From Mesostigma viride (lineage: Eukaryota; Streptophyta; Mesostigmatophyceae; Mesostigmatales; Mesostigmataceae), in NCBI GenBank assembly GCA_009746045.1, contig RPFO01000626.1, forward strand, positions 1-27,279: DNA of 27,279 bases, given 5' to 3'. This document shows, in pieces, positions 6,697 through 15,377 of the stretch; position 1 is the first letter of the stretch; each line of letters opens with the position of its first letter. Below the pieces are notes generated by a model, which was not told the DNA's origin, did no database searches, and was given only the letters and a program-made list of their open reading frames with translations. The translations under genes were made by a program, and so were the position numbers.

Positions 6697-7342
6697 GACT
6701 GGAATTCGCTAGGGAGTGCGGACGCTGCGGACGTGTGGCGCTCAACAGAGGCGGCGCTGGTGATCAGCGGGGGTGGTGAGAACCTGCCCGAACCGGGGGG
6801 GCTCGGGAACTTATACCATGTCCGACCACCTCTCACGGAGCGGGGGGACGCCGCGCTCGCCGTCGCTAACTGCCCGGCGGCGGTTGCGACACTCCTGCAG
6901 ACGGTTACGAAATCGGAGAGCGGCAGCTCCCCCTTCATCCTGTGGACCTGGAAGCAGACCAGCCGTACGTTGTCCGCGCGGTAACTGCCGTCCGAGTCGA
7001 TCAGATCCACCGTCGCCGAATCGGGGTACCTCCCCCCGTCGGGTTGTACTCGTGCGTCATGGGCCTCCCGGTCAGCGCGCACAGGCCCTTGTGATCTTCC
7101 CACATCTTCACAAGATCCTGGACGGTGAGCTGGACGGACGCGCCCTTCGGAGAATGGGCGAGCCTGTCCAGGTGGAAGCGGAAGTATCCCTCGACCGTGG
7201 ACCGGTCTCTGACGCGGGCGGCACGGTGGCAGAGCTGGCAGGGGCCCAGGAGCCTCCAGTTGCGGCTGTTGTACCCCCCGCGAGGCTTCTCGATGTTGCA
7301 TTCGGAGCACATGAGCGTGAGGGGGCGCGGGGAGGACTCCAT
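6693..7342 (-). CDS. HNH-type endonuclease, one frameshift
   Basis: I chose the ATG at 7342 (MESSPRPLTL); a GTG lies four codons upstream. Two CxxC pairs follow (C12/C15 in MCSECNIEKP and C35/C38 in CQLCH), then LCALTGRPMTH. After the break the frame carries DLIDSDGSYRADNVRLVC and QVHRMKGELP. The order CxxC...CxxC, LTG, D.IDS..GY...NV, K is that of zinc-containing HNH nucleases often seen in phages and giant viruses, where they may be homing enzymes. The first frame is lost at a run of six C (plus strand 7032-7037); one more base would join the halves. On the coding strand the run reads G GGG GGA, a possible -1 slippery heptamer. The stop overlaps the next gene's start. Confidence 0.65.
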
Positions 7343-7381
7343 CCACCTTTGCACATGGGCAGCGGAAATAAAGCGCGCGAT

Positions 7382-9200
7382 TTAACCACACAGCGTGTAG
7401 TAGTCCCCGTCGCCCGCCTCCAGGCGCACGGAGCACACGCCGCGCCGACACACGGGCCTGGAGACGGAGAGCATATCCTGATGGAGGGCGTGGTCGCCGG
7501 AGGGGGCCTTGGAGGTGTACACCCGCGACCTGTTTTTCTTCAGGAAGGCCTCCAGCTTCTGCATCCGCGCGTTGTGGCAGGCGTCCATGGCGTCCACGCA
7601 GCACGAGTACGCCCGGTCGCACGCCGACGGCGCCTCTCCCGCCTTGAACTGCTTCCCCCGGTGCCACCAATTCGCCAGGCTTCCAAGGCCTTGTAGACCA
7701 GCCATGACGGTGGCAGGGACGCCGGCACCCGTTCCGAGGGCCACGATAGGGGCCGCGACCTGCGCAACGGCACCGGCAGCGTTTCCCACCGCGTTGGTGA
7801 TCGTGCCTGCCGCCCTGCCCAGGAACGATTCCGAGCCCCTGTTCACGGCGTCGTTTGCCTGGATCTTCGTCCTGTCCCAAAGGCCCAACTCATTTCCTCC
7901 GACAGACGCGAATCGGCCCGCGTTTTCCTGGATGAACTTCATCCTGTCCTCCCCGTCCTTGTTCAAGACCCCCCGGCAAGCGCCAACCCCTGTGCCCATT
8001 GAGGCAAGTGCTGCAGAGCCCCCACGGACCCCAGCCCCTCCCCCATGGCCCCCACCGCCCCGAAGATATTGGATGCCCAGTCCTTCCACGGGATGGAGGA
8101 GGGCGAGGCGCCCGCCTTCTCCATGACGGCCGCCCTCTGCTCCGGTTTGAGCATGTTCGATATCATGGTGCAGAGGGCCTCCTTGGGCATGGCCGCGAAG
8201 GCCTCGGGCGACTCCGCTCTGGTCATGAAGGCCGCGATGGACGCGAGACGCGTCTTGGAGTCCACGCCGCCGTACATGGTCGAGGCGCACAAGGCCTTGG
8301 TGATGCTCTCTATGGCCTCGTCCGCGACCATGGCGCACAGGTCCGCCTTGGTGGCCGTCTCGATGGCCTGCGCCGGGATGTCGGGATACAGTCGTTTGGC
8401 GAGCGCCACCACGCGGTCCCGGGGCAGGCTCTTGGCCACCCCCGAGGCGCAGTCCACGCGCGCTTCGATCAGGGAGGGCGTGGCGACCTTCTCCCCCGCG
8501 TGCATGGATCGCAGGATTTCGCCGACGGGCGTCGTGGCGGGCTGGGCCGCCCGGGCGGCGGCGTCCACGTTGGTCCACTCGCGCATGTACACCTGCGGGG
8601 GGATGCCCGCGTCCGGCGAGGACTTGCTGGAGGCCGTGTACAAAGCCGGGGTGTTGAACAGCGCCTCGATCTGCCGCTGTTGTTGCTGGGCCAGCGATTG
8701 GGCGGTACTGGCCGCGGACGGATCGGGCCACTGCGGCGGGGAGAAGGCCGAAGCGGGCCATTGTGGGAGAGGGGGCGGGGCCGCGGCGGGGGGAGTCCAA
8801 AGAGGGGGGTAGGAAGCGGTGGGAGGCAGCTGGGGGGGAGGAAGCTGGCGGTGGGCGGCGGCACCCAGCCCCAGTCGGGCGCCGCGGTTCGCGGCTTCTT
8901 CGGCTTTCTGGGCGCGGGCGACGTGGCGTACGGGCTCTGCGCCCACGTGGCGGGGGAGGGGGTCTCCCACAAGGGCACCTTGGGCTTGTTTTTGGCCCCG
9001 GGCGGGCGTCCGGGCCCTCGCTTTCGTGTGGGCGGGGTCACGTACGCCGCCTGAGCTAGCGGAGCGGCGGCGGGGGCGGGCTGCTGCAGACTCTTCAGCA
9101 TCATGTCGATGGCCAGGGACTCTAGGTTCTGCTGGTTCATGTTTGGCGTGGCCCGCAGTAGGTAGTCCAGTTCGCTCTGGGGCACGTTTAACCCTGTCAT
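7382..9200 (-). CDS. Large AT-hook/Pro-rich protein, two frameshifts
   Basis: The start is the ATG at 9200 (MTGLNVPQSELDYLLRATPN). Residues 59-74 (RKRGPGRPPGAKNKPK) form an AT-hook, a minor-groove DNA-binding motif. A long Pro/Ala-rich low-complexity region follows, then a helical, Ala-rich domain (about 8050-8650). The last third is Gly/Ala/Val-rich and hydrophobic (TITNAVGNAAGAVAQVAAPI), followed by a Cys-containing basic tail. About 605 residues in total. The frame breaks at a seven-G run (8832-8838) and at a six-C run (7969-7974); one added base at each site restores a single frame. The composition suggests a DNA-associated virion or core protein, but no family is recognised. The promoter is shared with the divergent gene at 9238. 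Confidence 0.6.
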
Positions 9201-9237
9201 TGGTATTATACAGATACACAGTTTTTTTTACGAGATC
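9201..9237. promoter_or_regulatory. Divergent AT-rich promoter region
   Basis: These 37 bp lie between two divergent starts (9200 minus, 9238 plus). The region is the AT-rich exception in GC-rich surroundings, with TATTATA and a run of eight T. The position and composition suggest promoter elements for both genes. Confidence 0.4.
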
Positions 9238-9567
9238 ATGGACCTGCTCGTCATCCCGTGCGACGACCTAGATGTGACGCACGGGTCGTGCGACCCGTGC
9301 GCCGTGAGAACGGTTAAGCGAGCGCTGCTGAAAACCGAGCGCCCGGTCCATCGACGTCACTGCGACTCGTGTGGCCTCACGGCGGAGTACAACGGCGAGG
9401 CGGAGATCACGGGATCGCCCATCAACGTGCTGGCCAGCTTCGCCTTCCAGATACCCATCTACGGGGACGCGGTGGTGTCGCACGCTACGGACCGGGCGTG
9501 GACGCACCACCTGTGCATCCCTACGCCTTCTTCGGTTTCTTGGGGTTCTTCCCGTTCTCCGTGGTGA
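9238..9567 (+). CDS. Small zinc-ribbon-like protein
   Basis: The 109-aa product starts MDLLVIPCDDLDV. Two CxxC pairs (C18/C21 in SCDPC, C42/C45 in HCDSC) about 20 residues apart could bind one zinc ion; histidines 38 and 41 flank the second pair. The middle (SPINVLASFAFQIPIYGDAV) is hydrophobic. The last 15 residues are antisense to the end of the VLTF2-like gene (47-bp convergent overlap). A transcription or nucleic-acid role is possible from the zinc motif, but no family is recognised. Confidence 0.55.
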   Translation: MDLLVIPCDDLDVTHGSCDPCAVRTVKRALLKTERPVHRRHCDSCGLTAEYNGEAEITGSPINVLASFAFQIPIYGDAVVSHATDRAWTHHLCIPTPSSVSWGSSRSPW

Positions 9568-10257
9568 CCACCTTGACGAACTTGTCCAGCGAGCACTTGG
9601 AGTCCACCATGGGTCGCGCCCTCTTCAACGCGAGCGTGCCGGCCGGCTGCTGCGCCTTCTTAACCGGCGCGGGGTTGTCCGGGTCCCGCCTGTAGGTCGC
9701 CACCGCGTCTGCCTTCATGGCCCGGGTGACGTCGTTGATCTTCTGCACAAAGTCCGCCTCGGGCAGGAAGTTCATGGCGAAGGGCGGCTCCTTCAGCATG
9801 TGCACCTCGCTGCGACTGCTGGCCCGGAACGCCTCGATGGTCATGGGGCCTCCGAACATCTCGAGGCAGGTCCTCGGGGGGCGGCCGGCACGCCGGGGAA
9901 GGGCCTGCCGTGCCTCCCCGCCCTCCACAGCCGCTGCGTCATGAGGAACAGGAGACTCCCGCGGACGCAGGAGGCCGAGCCGCTGTCCTTGAGGTTGTAG
10001 GCCTTGACGCAGCTGAACGAGCAGAAGCAGCCCTTGACGACGAACCCGCGACCCTCCTTGTAGCGGATGGGCAGCGGACAGGGCACGGTGTCGAAGGGGT
10101 GGCAGCACCACCAGCAGCACAGGTCCGTCCTCTCAGGCCACACCTTCGCGTCCATCATGTCCAGCAGCGGGCGGACGTTGTATACGCGGTAGGGGGCGGC
10201 GGGCTCCATCTCGGGGCCCACCCCCTCGAACGAGAAGTTGTCCGCGTCGTCCTCCAT
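9521..10257 (-). CDS. VLTF2-like late transcription factor, one frameshift
   Basis: The start is the ATG at 10257. Residues 46-85 carry the key zinc module: LCCWWCCHPFDTVPCPLPIRY, then GFVVKGCFCSFSCVKAYN. CWWCCH.F...P..LP..Y followed by G.FCSF.C..AYN is characteristic of NCLDV homologues of poxvirus late transcription factor VLTF-2 (A1L), needed for late gene expression. After the break the frame continues with CLEMFGGPMTIEAFR and a Lys-rich C-terminus (GKNPKKPKKA). The frame is lost at six G (plus strand 9876-9881), around residue 126; one added base repairs it. The total is about 245 residues. The assignment rests on motif recall, not a search. Confidence 0.65.
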
Positions 10258-10260
10258 CGT

Positions 10261-10998
10261 CTACCCTACCTTGACGCCACCTGTTACGAGACACCCCCCG
10301 GCCTTCGGGTGGAATAAGAGGCACTCCCCGCTGCCGTAAATCACGCGCATAAACTCGTCCTGCACGTCCGCCTGGTCGCTGCCGGGCTTGGAGGCGCCCG
10401 CGACGATGGCGTCGATGCCTATGTGCCTGATGATGCACCAGATGTACTGGGGCAGGCCGGCGGACGCGTAGAAGTCTCTGTCGGGCCCGAGGAACGCGGA
10501 CAGCGCGTCCGTGATGTCCTTGTCGTCCGGATGGGGCGAGCACCTCCCGAGAGTGGCAGACAACACGGCCGTCCTGTGCCTCTTCCCGGCTTTATCCTCT
10601 CCGCGCGGGTGGGCTTCTCCCCAGGGGGGGAACACGATCTCTTTGTCGGGGTGATCCAGGTCGTACGTCACCACGTACTCGCGACCGCCGTACCCGTACA
10701 CGACGGACATGGACAGCCTGCGGTGGGCCGCGAAGGCGCACGCCCCCAGCTTATCCAGCAGGGCCGAGGGGGGCAGCCTCAGGGGCCCTGCGGCACACAG
10801 CTCCCGGAACTTGGTGGTGTAAATCCCCCACTCGTCCTCGTGGCTAAGAAAGACCCTCTTGATCAGCAGCGGGCCCCCCTCTTCGTTCCCCGGCCCTCCC
10901 CGCAGCCTCTTCCGCACGCACCTGGCCAGCGCCAGGATGCGAAGGAGCGCCATCCACAGCCACAACTTCACCCAGGCCGCCACCTCGCGAGGGTCCAT
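10261..10998 (-). CDS. N-terminally membrane-anchored protein
   Basis: I chose the ATG at 10998 (MDPREVAAWVKLWLWMALL), 2 nt after the stop of the upstream small gene. Residues about 8-26 are hydrophobic and followed by CVRKRLR, so a single N-terminal membrane anchor with the rest cytoplasmic is likely. The soluble part includes KRVFLSHEDEWGIYTTKFRE, VVYGYGGREYVVTYDLDHP and EIVFPPWGEAHPRGED, and looks globular. 245 aa. The stop is 3 nt before the VLTF2-like start, so the two are probably co-expressed. No family recognised. Confidence 0.6.
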   Translation of the reverse strand: MDPREVAAWVKLWLWMALLRILALARCVRKRLRGGPGNEEGGPLLIKRVFLSHEDEWGIYTTKFRELCAAGPLRLPPSALLDKLGACAFAAHRRLSMSVVYGYGGREYVVTYDLDHPDKEIVFPPWGEAHPRGEDKAGKRHRTAVLSATLGRCSPHPDDKDITDALSAFLGPDRDFYASAGLPQYIWCIIRHIGIDAIVAGASKPGSDQADVQDEFMRVIYGSGECLLFHPKAGGCLVTGGVKVG

Positions 10999-11000
10999 GT

Positions 11001-11216
11001 TTAGTCTTCCTTGAGAGCATATTTTAGCTCCTGAGAACGCACCTTGCGCTTGTCCGTGCTGTAGTGCTCGCGCAGGTACTTGTTCAGATATTCTGGCTCC
11101 TCGTCGCCCCCCGCGGCCGTGGCGGGCGGCTTGGCAGGTTCCGCGTCCGAGCCGGGCGGCTCCTTCTTGGCGGGCTGCTTCTTGGCGGTGAAGTCGTCGT
11201 ACCACGCGTCTTCCAT
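11001..11216 (-). CDS. Small charged Lys/Pro-rich protein
   Basis: The 71-aa product begins MEDAWYDDFTAKKQPAKK, has a disordered Pro/Ala/Gly middle and ends in a basic helix (YLREHYSTDKRKVRSQELKY). The ATG at 11216 is followed closely by the next gene (stop 11001, next start 10998). No family is recognised; small charged proteins of this kind are often packaged with viral DNA, but that is a guess. Confidence 0.5.
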   Translation of the reverse strand: MEDAWYDDFTAKKQPAKKEPPGSDAEPAKPPATAAGGDEEPEYLNKYLREHYSTDKRKVRSQELKYALKED

Positions 11217-11487
11217 GGTCAGTCAGTCGTACCAAGGGCGGCCACATTATTCCCCGACGAAACGCATGACCGGAAGTGGTTACTCTCCGTTTACACTTGC
11301 AATTAAGTTAAACAGCCAGCCAAATAAAGTTAAGCTCGCGTGGTGAGTATAAGTATCCGCAGTCCACCCTCTTCACCATACGCAACTCCGACTAGGGCGC
11401 AAGATTGTTCGGGACAAACGACCCGAGCGTCCGCAGGTGCGTTAACCCACAGCAAAATTTGCCCGAGGACAGTAGCCAACGTCCACG
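11217..11487 (+). promoter_or_regulatory. Upstream region and leader of BRO-like gene
   Basis: These 271 bases hold no convincing gene. TATAAG lies at 11348-11353. The last ~65 bases before the ATG at 11488 match the leader of the paralogue at 22147: CCCGAG(C/T)GTCC, then GGTGCG, CACAGC and GTCCAC directly before the ATG. Conservation beyond the coding start suggests a shared promoter or 5' untranslated signal duplicated with the gene. Confidence 0.5.
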
Positions 11488-12336
11488 ATGTCCTCGGTGA
11501 TCCGCTACCTGACCCCCGCAGACGGGGCTGAGGAGGACCCGCAATTCAGCGGCAAGATCCGCGTGACGGACGATGGCAGAATGTCAGTCTTTGACGCGAT
11601 GGCCGTGATTGGTATGTCACAGCCCAAAGTGTACTGGTTACGCCTTGGAAAAGACCATCCAGAGGTGGTTACAGCCTGTAACCACTTCAAATTCCCCGGT
11701 GCTGGCCAGCGAAACACGCCCGTGACCGACCGCGAGGGGATGACCAAGATCATAATGCTGCTCCCCGGCAAGATTGCTGCCAAGTTCCGGGACAAGGTGG
11801 CGGTGTTGCTGGAGCGCTACCTGGAGGCGGACCGCTCGCTGGCCGAGGACATCCTGAGGCGGGCGGACGTGAAGGATGGCGCCATCGCCAACCTGGTGGA
11901 TCACCCCCGCATCCGCAGCTGTCTGGCCACCAAGAGGCTGAACGGGTGCATCAAGGAGTACTCGGACAATCACAAGGGATGCGGGGTGCTGTACCCCGCG
12001 GTGCACGACATCAACAACCTGGCGGTGACCGGCAAGACCGCCAAGGAGCTGAAGACGCTCCATTCCTCTCGTGCCGGGTCCTCCCGCGACTTGGAAACCG
12101 AGTCCCAGCTGGCCGCCATGTATTTTCTGCAGATCCGGGAGGCAGAGAAGCTAAAGGCCGACTCCCAGCTCAACCCCGTGGAGGTGGCCAAGAGGACGCG
12201 TGACATGTTTGAACCCGTGTTCAGGGCAGACGGTCTGCATGACGCCGTGGCTGACGTCGGTCGCGTCAAGGAGAACGCGAAGGTAATGCGCCTCAATCAG
12301 AGGGCGGACAGGGTGGCCAGGATCGCGAATGAATAA
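11488..12336 (+). CDS. KilA-N/BRO-like DNA-binding protein, copy 1
   Basis: The 282-aa product has an N-terminal domain at about residues 20-125 with the pattern MSVFDAMAVIG, YWLRL, HFKFPGAGQRNTPV, IIMLLPGKIAAKFRDKV and LLERYLEADRSLAEDI. This 'KFPG.GQ..TPV...LLPGK.A..FR...A..L.RYL..D.SL' pattern is one I associate with BRO-N/KilA-N-type domains in giant viruses and eukaryotes with viral insertions. The C-terminal half is helical (LKTLHSSRAGSSRDLETES) and probably mediates oligomerisation or effector contact. A close paralogue lies at 22147-23024. The frame is intact here, so it is the reference for the broken copy. Confidence 0.6.
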   Translation: MSSVIRYLTPADGAEEDPQFSGKIRVTDDGRMSVFDAMAVIGMSQPKVYWLRLGKDHPEVVTACNHFKFPGAGQRNTPVTDREGMTKIIMLLPGKIAAKFRDKVAVLLERYLEADRSLAEDILRRADVKDGAIANLVDHPRIRSCLATKRLNGCIKEYSDNHKGCGVLYPAVHDINNLAVTGKTAKELKTLHSSRAGSSRDLETESQLAAMYFLQIREAEKLKADSQLNPVEVAKRTRDMFEPVFRADGLHDAVADVGRVKENAKVMRLNQRADRVARIANE

Positions 12337-12432
12337 CTCAACATTTTAATACACTTTACTCCTTCAACTGTTATAATGATGACAAACACGAGCACGCTCC
12401 CTAAAATCTCAATCTAAAGTACAGTAACGACG

Positions 12433-13611
12433 ATGGCGCTCGTAATCCATCCCTATCGGACGGAGGGGCAGTGCATGGAAGAGTGCATGCTCAAGTGCCG
12501 GCCCAAGAACAAAAAGGTGTACTTCACGTATCCCGAGGACGAGGAGGAAGTGCCCGTCTACTCCGCTCCTCCCGAGGAGCCCGCGCGGAGGGAGAGGAAG
12601 AAGAAGAAGAAGAAGAAGAAGATCGCGCCGCCCCCACCGCCACCGCCACCTCCGCCACCGCCGCCTCCCCCGGCCCCGACCAAGAAGAAACGCTCCAAGG
12701 ACCGTGTCACCCCCACCGCGCACCTGCACGTCCCGCAGACGTCCCCCCCTTCCGACGGGGTGTATCCCCCGCACCCCCGCAAGGGCGTGGACAAACCGTT
12801 TTACTTCCTGACGCAGCGGGGGGAGGAGATCGCGTACAAACGCCCCTCGAGAGGCGACGGCAACTGCTTTTACTACTCGTTGCTGCTCGGTAAGGCGCTA
12901 CAGTTCGGAATTCCCATCACGGCCGACGAGCTAGCGGCAGCCACGCGGCAATTGCGAAAGGAGTTGCGCGCCAACCTGCGCCGGTACCTGTCCTTGGGGC
13001 TTCACGGTATCCCGACAGACTTCACAGCCTCCGAAATCAAGCAGATCGATAACGACCTGCGCGGTAAGAACTACGCGACCGATGACATCATGAGGCTGGC
13101 CGCGCACCACACGGGGACCGACATATACAACCTGTCCGTGATGACGGTAGAAAAGCCGTTCCGCCACAAAATGATCGTGGAGAGCGAAATCCTGGCGTCC
13201 GGGGACGAGCCGGGAGGGAGGAGGACCCGCGCCCCTCCGGTGTACATCCTGCACAACGGCACCGATCACTGGGACGCGCTCATCCCGTCCGCTCTTGGAG
13301 GGACGCACACGGTCCGCGACGTTCGACTGTCTCGTCAGCGCGCCACGGGCGCCGCGCGCGCCACGAGCGGCATCGAACGCCTCGACGCGGAGATAGAGAG
13401 GAGCCGGAGGAGGATACGGCACATCCGGGCGCTCCGTGACGCCGCGATCCGCCAGCGGAACGCCCTGCCCCACGGGGACCCCCGTCGGGCGGCCATCAAC
13501 GACATGCTGGCCCGAGCGGCCGCCACCCTGCGCGAATCCATGCTTCGGTTGCAGACCCTGTACCAGCGAAGGGACGCCCTGTCTCGCGAGGCCCGCCGCA
13601 GGCCCCTTTAG
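12433..13611 (+). CDS. OTU-family cysteine protease (deubiquitinase-like)
   Basis: The 392-aa product has an N-terminal low-complexity part: eight Lys (56-63), then 15 Pro interrupted by nothing but Ala at the ends (66-80). The OTU domain spans about residues 125-290, with the catalytic loop GDGNCFYYSL (D142, C145) and the catalytic His in GTDHWDALIP (H279). The C-terminal ~90 residues are Arg-rich and helical (IERSRRRIRHIRALRDAAIR), probably a coiled coil. OTU enzymes cleave ubiquitin or ubiquitin-like chains; in NCLDVs they are common and sometimes virion-packaged. The poly-Lys/poly-Pro repeat is encoded by GAA/AAG and CCG/CCA runs prone to length change. Confidence 0.85.
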   Translation: MALVIHPYRTEGQCMEECMLKCRPKNKKVYFTYPEDEEEVPVYSAPPEEPARRERKKKKKKKKIAPPPPPPPPPPPPPPPAPTKKKRSKDRVTPTAHLHVPQTSPPSDGVYPPHPRKGVDKPFYFLTQRGEEIAYKRPSRGDGNCFYYSLLLGKALQFGIPITADELAAATRQLRKELRANLRRYLSLGLHGIPTDFTASEIKQIDNDLRGKNYATDDIMRLAAHHTGTDIYNLSVMTVEKPFRHKMIVESEILASGDEPGGRRTRAPPVYILHNGTDHWDALIPSALGGTHTVRDVRLSRQRATGAARATSGIERLDAEIERSRRRIRHIRALRDAAIRQRNALPHGDPRRAAINDMLARAAATLRESMLRLQTLYQRRDALSREARRRPL

Positions 13612-13667
13612 AGGCACTCCATCCCCCCTTTTGTCTGGCCTATACTACAAAGCAACACAGCGACCCC

Positions 13668-14813
13668 ATGGCGGGCAAGAAACACATCGTGTACCTGGAC
13701 AACAACAGCACGACCAAACCGCACGCGGAGGTGGCCGAGGTGATGAAGTCGACGGCCCTGTCCCTGTACGGCAACGCGTCTAGCTCGCACGTTGGCGGGC
13801 GGCAGGCGCGGAAGGTGATCGACGACTCGCGCGCGCTCATAGCCCGGCGACTGGGCGTGAAGCCCGAGGGCGTGATATTCACGGCGGGGGCGACCGAGTC
13901 CAACAACCTGCTGCTGAGCGGGTTCATGGAGCGGCACGGGGGCAAGGGCGTGGTGCTGACCACGCGCATCGAGCACCCCAGCATCACGCAGCCCTTGAAG
14001 CACCTGGCGAAGGCGTCCCGGGGCGCCATCAAGGTGGTGTGGCTGCCCGTGGACCGCGAGGGGTTCGTGCGCATGGACAAGGTGCGGGAGGCCATGACCC
14101 AGCACAGGGGCAGGGTGAAGCTGGTGGCGGTCATCTACGGCAACAACGAGATCGGCACCATCCAGGACTTCGGGGCCCTGCGGCGGGCGGTGGGCAAGGA
14201 CGTGCACATCCACGCGGACACCACGCAGGTGGCGGGCAAGGACCTGATACGGGACCAGCGGTTCATGAACAGCTTCACGCTGTCCGGTCACAAGATCCAC
14301 GGGGTGAAGGGGGTGGGCGCGCTTGTGATCCGCGACGACGTCCATTGCATCTCCCCGCTGATGTACGGCGGCGGGCAGGAGGGCGGCATGCGGCCCGGGA
14401 CCGAGAGCCCCCCGCTGATCGCCAGCCTGGCGAAGGCGGTGGACATGAACATGAGCCCGGCGGGTCGCCGCAAGTGGCGCGGGGTGAGGGCGCTGAGGGA
14501 CGCGGCCAGGGAGGAGCTGGAGGCGCTGGGGGCGGTGTTCAACGGGCCGGCGGACCCCGCGAGGCGCATGGACAACATCGTGAGTTTCAGCCTGCCCGGG
14601 ACGGACGCGCGCGAGGTGGTGAAGAAACTGTCCCGCAGCGGGATCTGCGCGAACGTCGGCAGCGCGTGCTCTAGGGGCAAACGCAGCAAGGTGCTGCAGG
14701 CCATCGGGGTGCCGCGGGAGGTGGAGGCCGGGACCATCCGCATCGGTTTCTCGGTCTACAACACCGCGGCGGACGTGCGCAGGCTGATGGAGTGCCTGAA
14801 GAAGATGCACTAA
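13668..14813 (+). CDS. Cysteine desulfurase (NifS/IscS-like)
   Basis: The 381-aa product is full length for a class I NifS/IscS enzyme, a PLP-dependent enzyme that takes sulfur from cysteine for Fe-S clusters or tRNA thiolation. Visible residues are YLDNNSTTKPH near the start, GATESNN (74-80), H103 in IEHPS, YGNNEIGTIQ (158-166), D184 in HADTTQ, the PLP lysine K209 in SGHKIHGVKG, RPGTES (242-247), and the persulfide cysteine C334 in GSACSRG. All key residues are present, so it should be active. No scaffold (IscU) or thiolation partner lies nearby. A TATA-like TATACTA sits about 25 nt upstream of the ATG. It is an unusual virus gene, probably acquired by transfer. Confidence 0.92.
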   Translation: MAGKKHIVYLDNNSTTKPHAEVAEVMKSTALSLYGNASSSHVGGRQARKVIDDSRALIARRLGVKPEGVIFTAGATESNNLLLSGFMERHGGKGVVLTTRIEHPSITQPLKHLAKASRGAIKVVWLPVDREGFVRMDKVREAMTQHRGRVKLVAVIYGNNEIGTIQDFGALRRAVGKDVHIHADTTQVAGKDLIRDQRFMNSFTLSGHKIHGVKGVGALVIRDDVHCISPLMYGGGQEGGMRPGTESPPLIASLAKAVDMNMSPAGRRKWRGVRALRDAAREELEALGAVFNGPADPARRMDNIVSFSLPGTDAREVVKKLSRSGICANVGSACSRGKRSKVLQAIGVPREVEAGTIRIGFSVYNTAADVRRLMECLKKMH

Positions 14814-14848
14814 AATATATGAGCCTTACGGTATAGACTCGCTCGCGA

Positions 14849-15328
14849 ATGAGGTGCAAGTCCACGACTCTATCCGGCTCACGGTGCCGCAATGAGGGGG
14901 CGCGCGGGGGGGCGCACTGCTCGGTCCACAAGGGGAGGAGGACGGGGGGGGGGAGGGCCAGGGCGCCCGCCCGGCGCACGCACGCGGCCAGGGCGTACAT
15001 GTGGGGTGCCGACGACATGAAGATAGACCAGGACCCCACGAGGTGGTCGTCGGACTGGCTAGCTAGCGTACTTAAATGGTTTAATTTCACACTCCCACCC
15101 ACGTCTACTACGGCTGATGTCGACGCGCAAGATGAGTACGACCGGGCGGCACAAAGAGCGACCGCGGCGTTTCAGGCGGGGCATATTAATAGACGTCTCA
15201 TGGGCTGGATTCTACAGCCTATGAAGGCCGCAAATAATGCCCCTGATGCCCCAACGAAACATGGTTATGCGACCGAAGCCAATAATAGGCTGGATCACGC
15301 ATCTAGAACGGTAAAAGTGCCGTTTTAA
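14849..15328 (+). CDS. DUF5763-like zinc protein, tandem copy 1
   Basis: The 159-aa product starts MRCKSTTLSGSRCRNEG and continues to HCSVHK. The pattern RC..TT.SG..C.N......HC..H is a small zinc-binding motif common in NCLDVs (DUF5763-like). A basic Arg/Ala-rich stretch and AYMWGADDMKIDQD follow. The first ~66 codons are very similar to the next gene even at DNA level, including a G-run and the leader (CTCGCGA before the ATG). The C-terminal ~90 residues (VLKWFNFTLPPTSTTADVDA...) are unrelated to that gene and encoded in visibly more AT-rich DNA. Confidence 0.65.
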   Translation: MRCKSTTLSGSRCRNEGARGGAHCSVHKGRRTGGGRARAPARRTHAARAYMWGADDMKIDQDPTRWSSDWLASVLKWFNFTLPPTSTTADVDAQDEYDRAAQRATAAFQAGHINRRLMGWILQPMKAANNAPDAPTKHGYATEANNRLDHASRTVKVPF

Positions 15329-15377
15329 ATCGAAAGAGAAAAAAATCCGCGCGAATGGTACACAGACACTCGCGATC

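Noticed and set aside
6693-7880. 395-codon minus-strand ORF as one gene
   Set aside because: Only its last ~100 codons are protein-like (the second half of the HNH gene); the rest is antiphase to the AT-hook protein gene and HNH start.
13608-14810. 400-codon minus-strand ORF opposite the cysteine desulfurase
   Set aside because: It is a shadow produced by GC-rich codons; the opposite frame has all desulfurase motifs.
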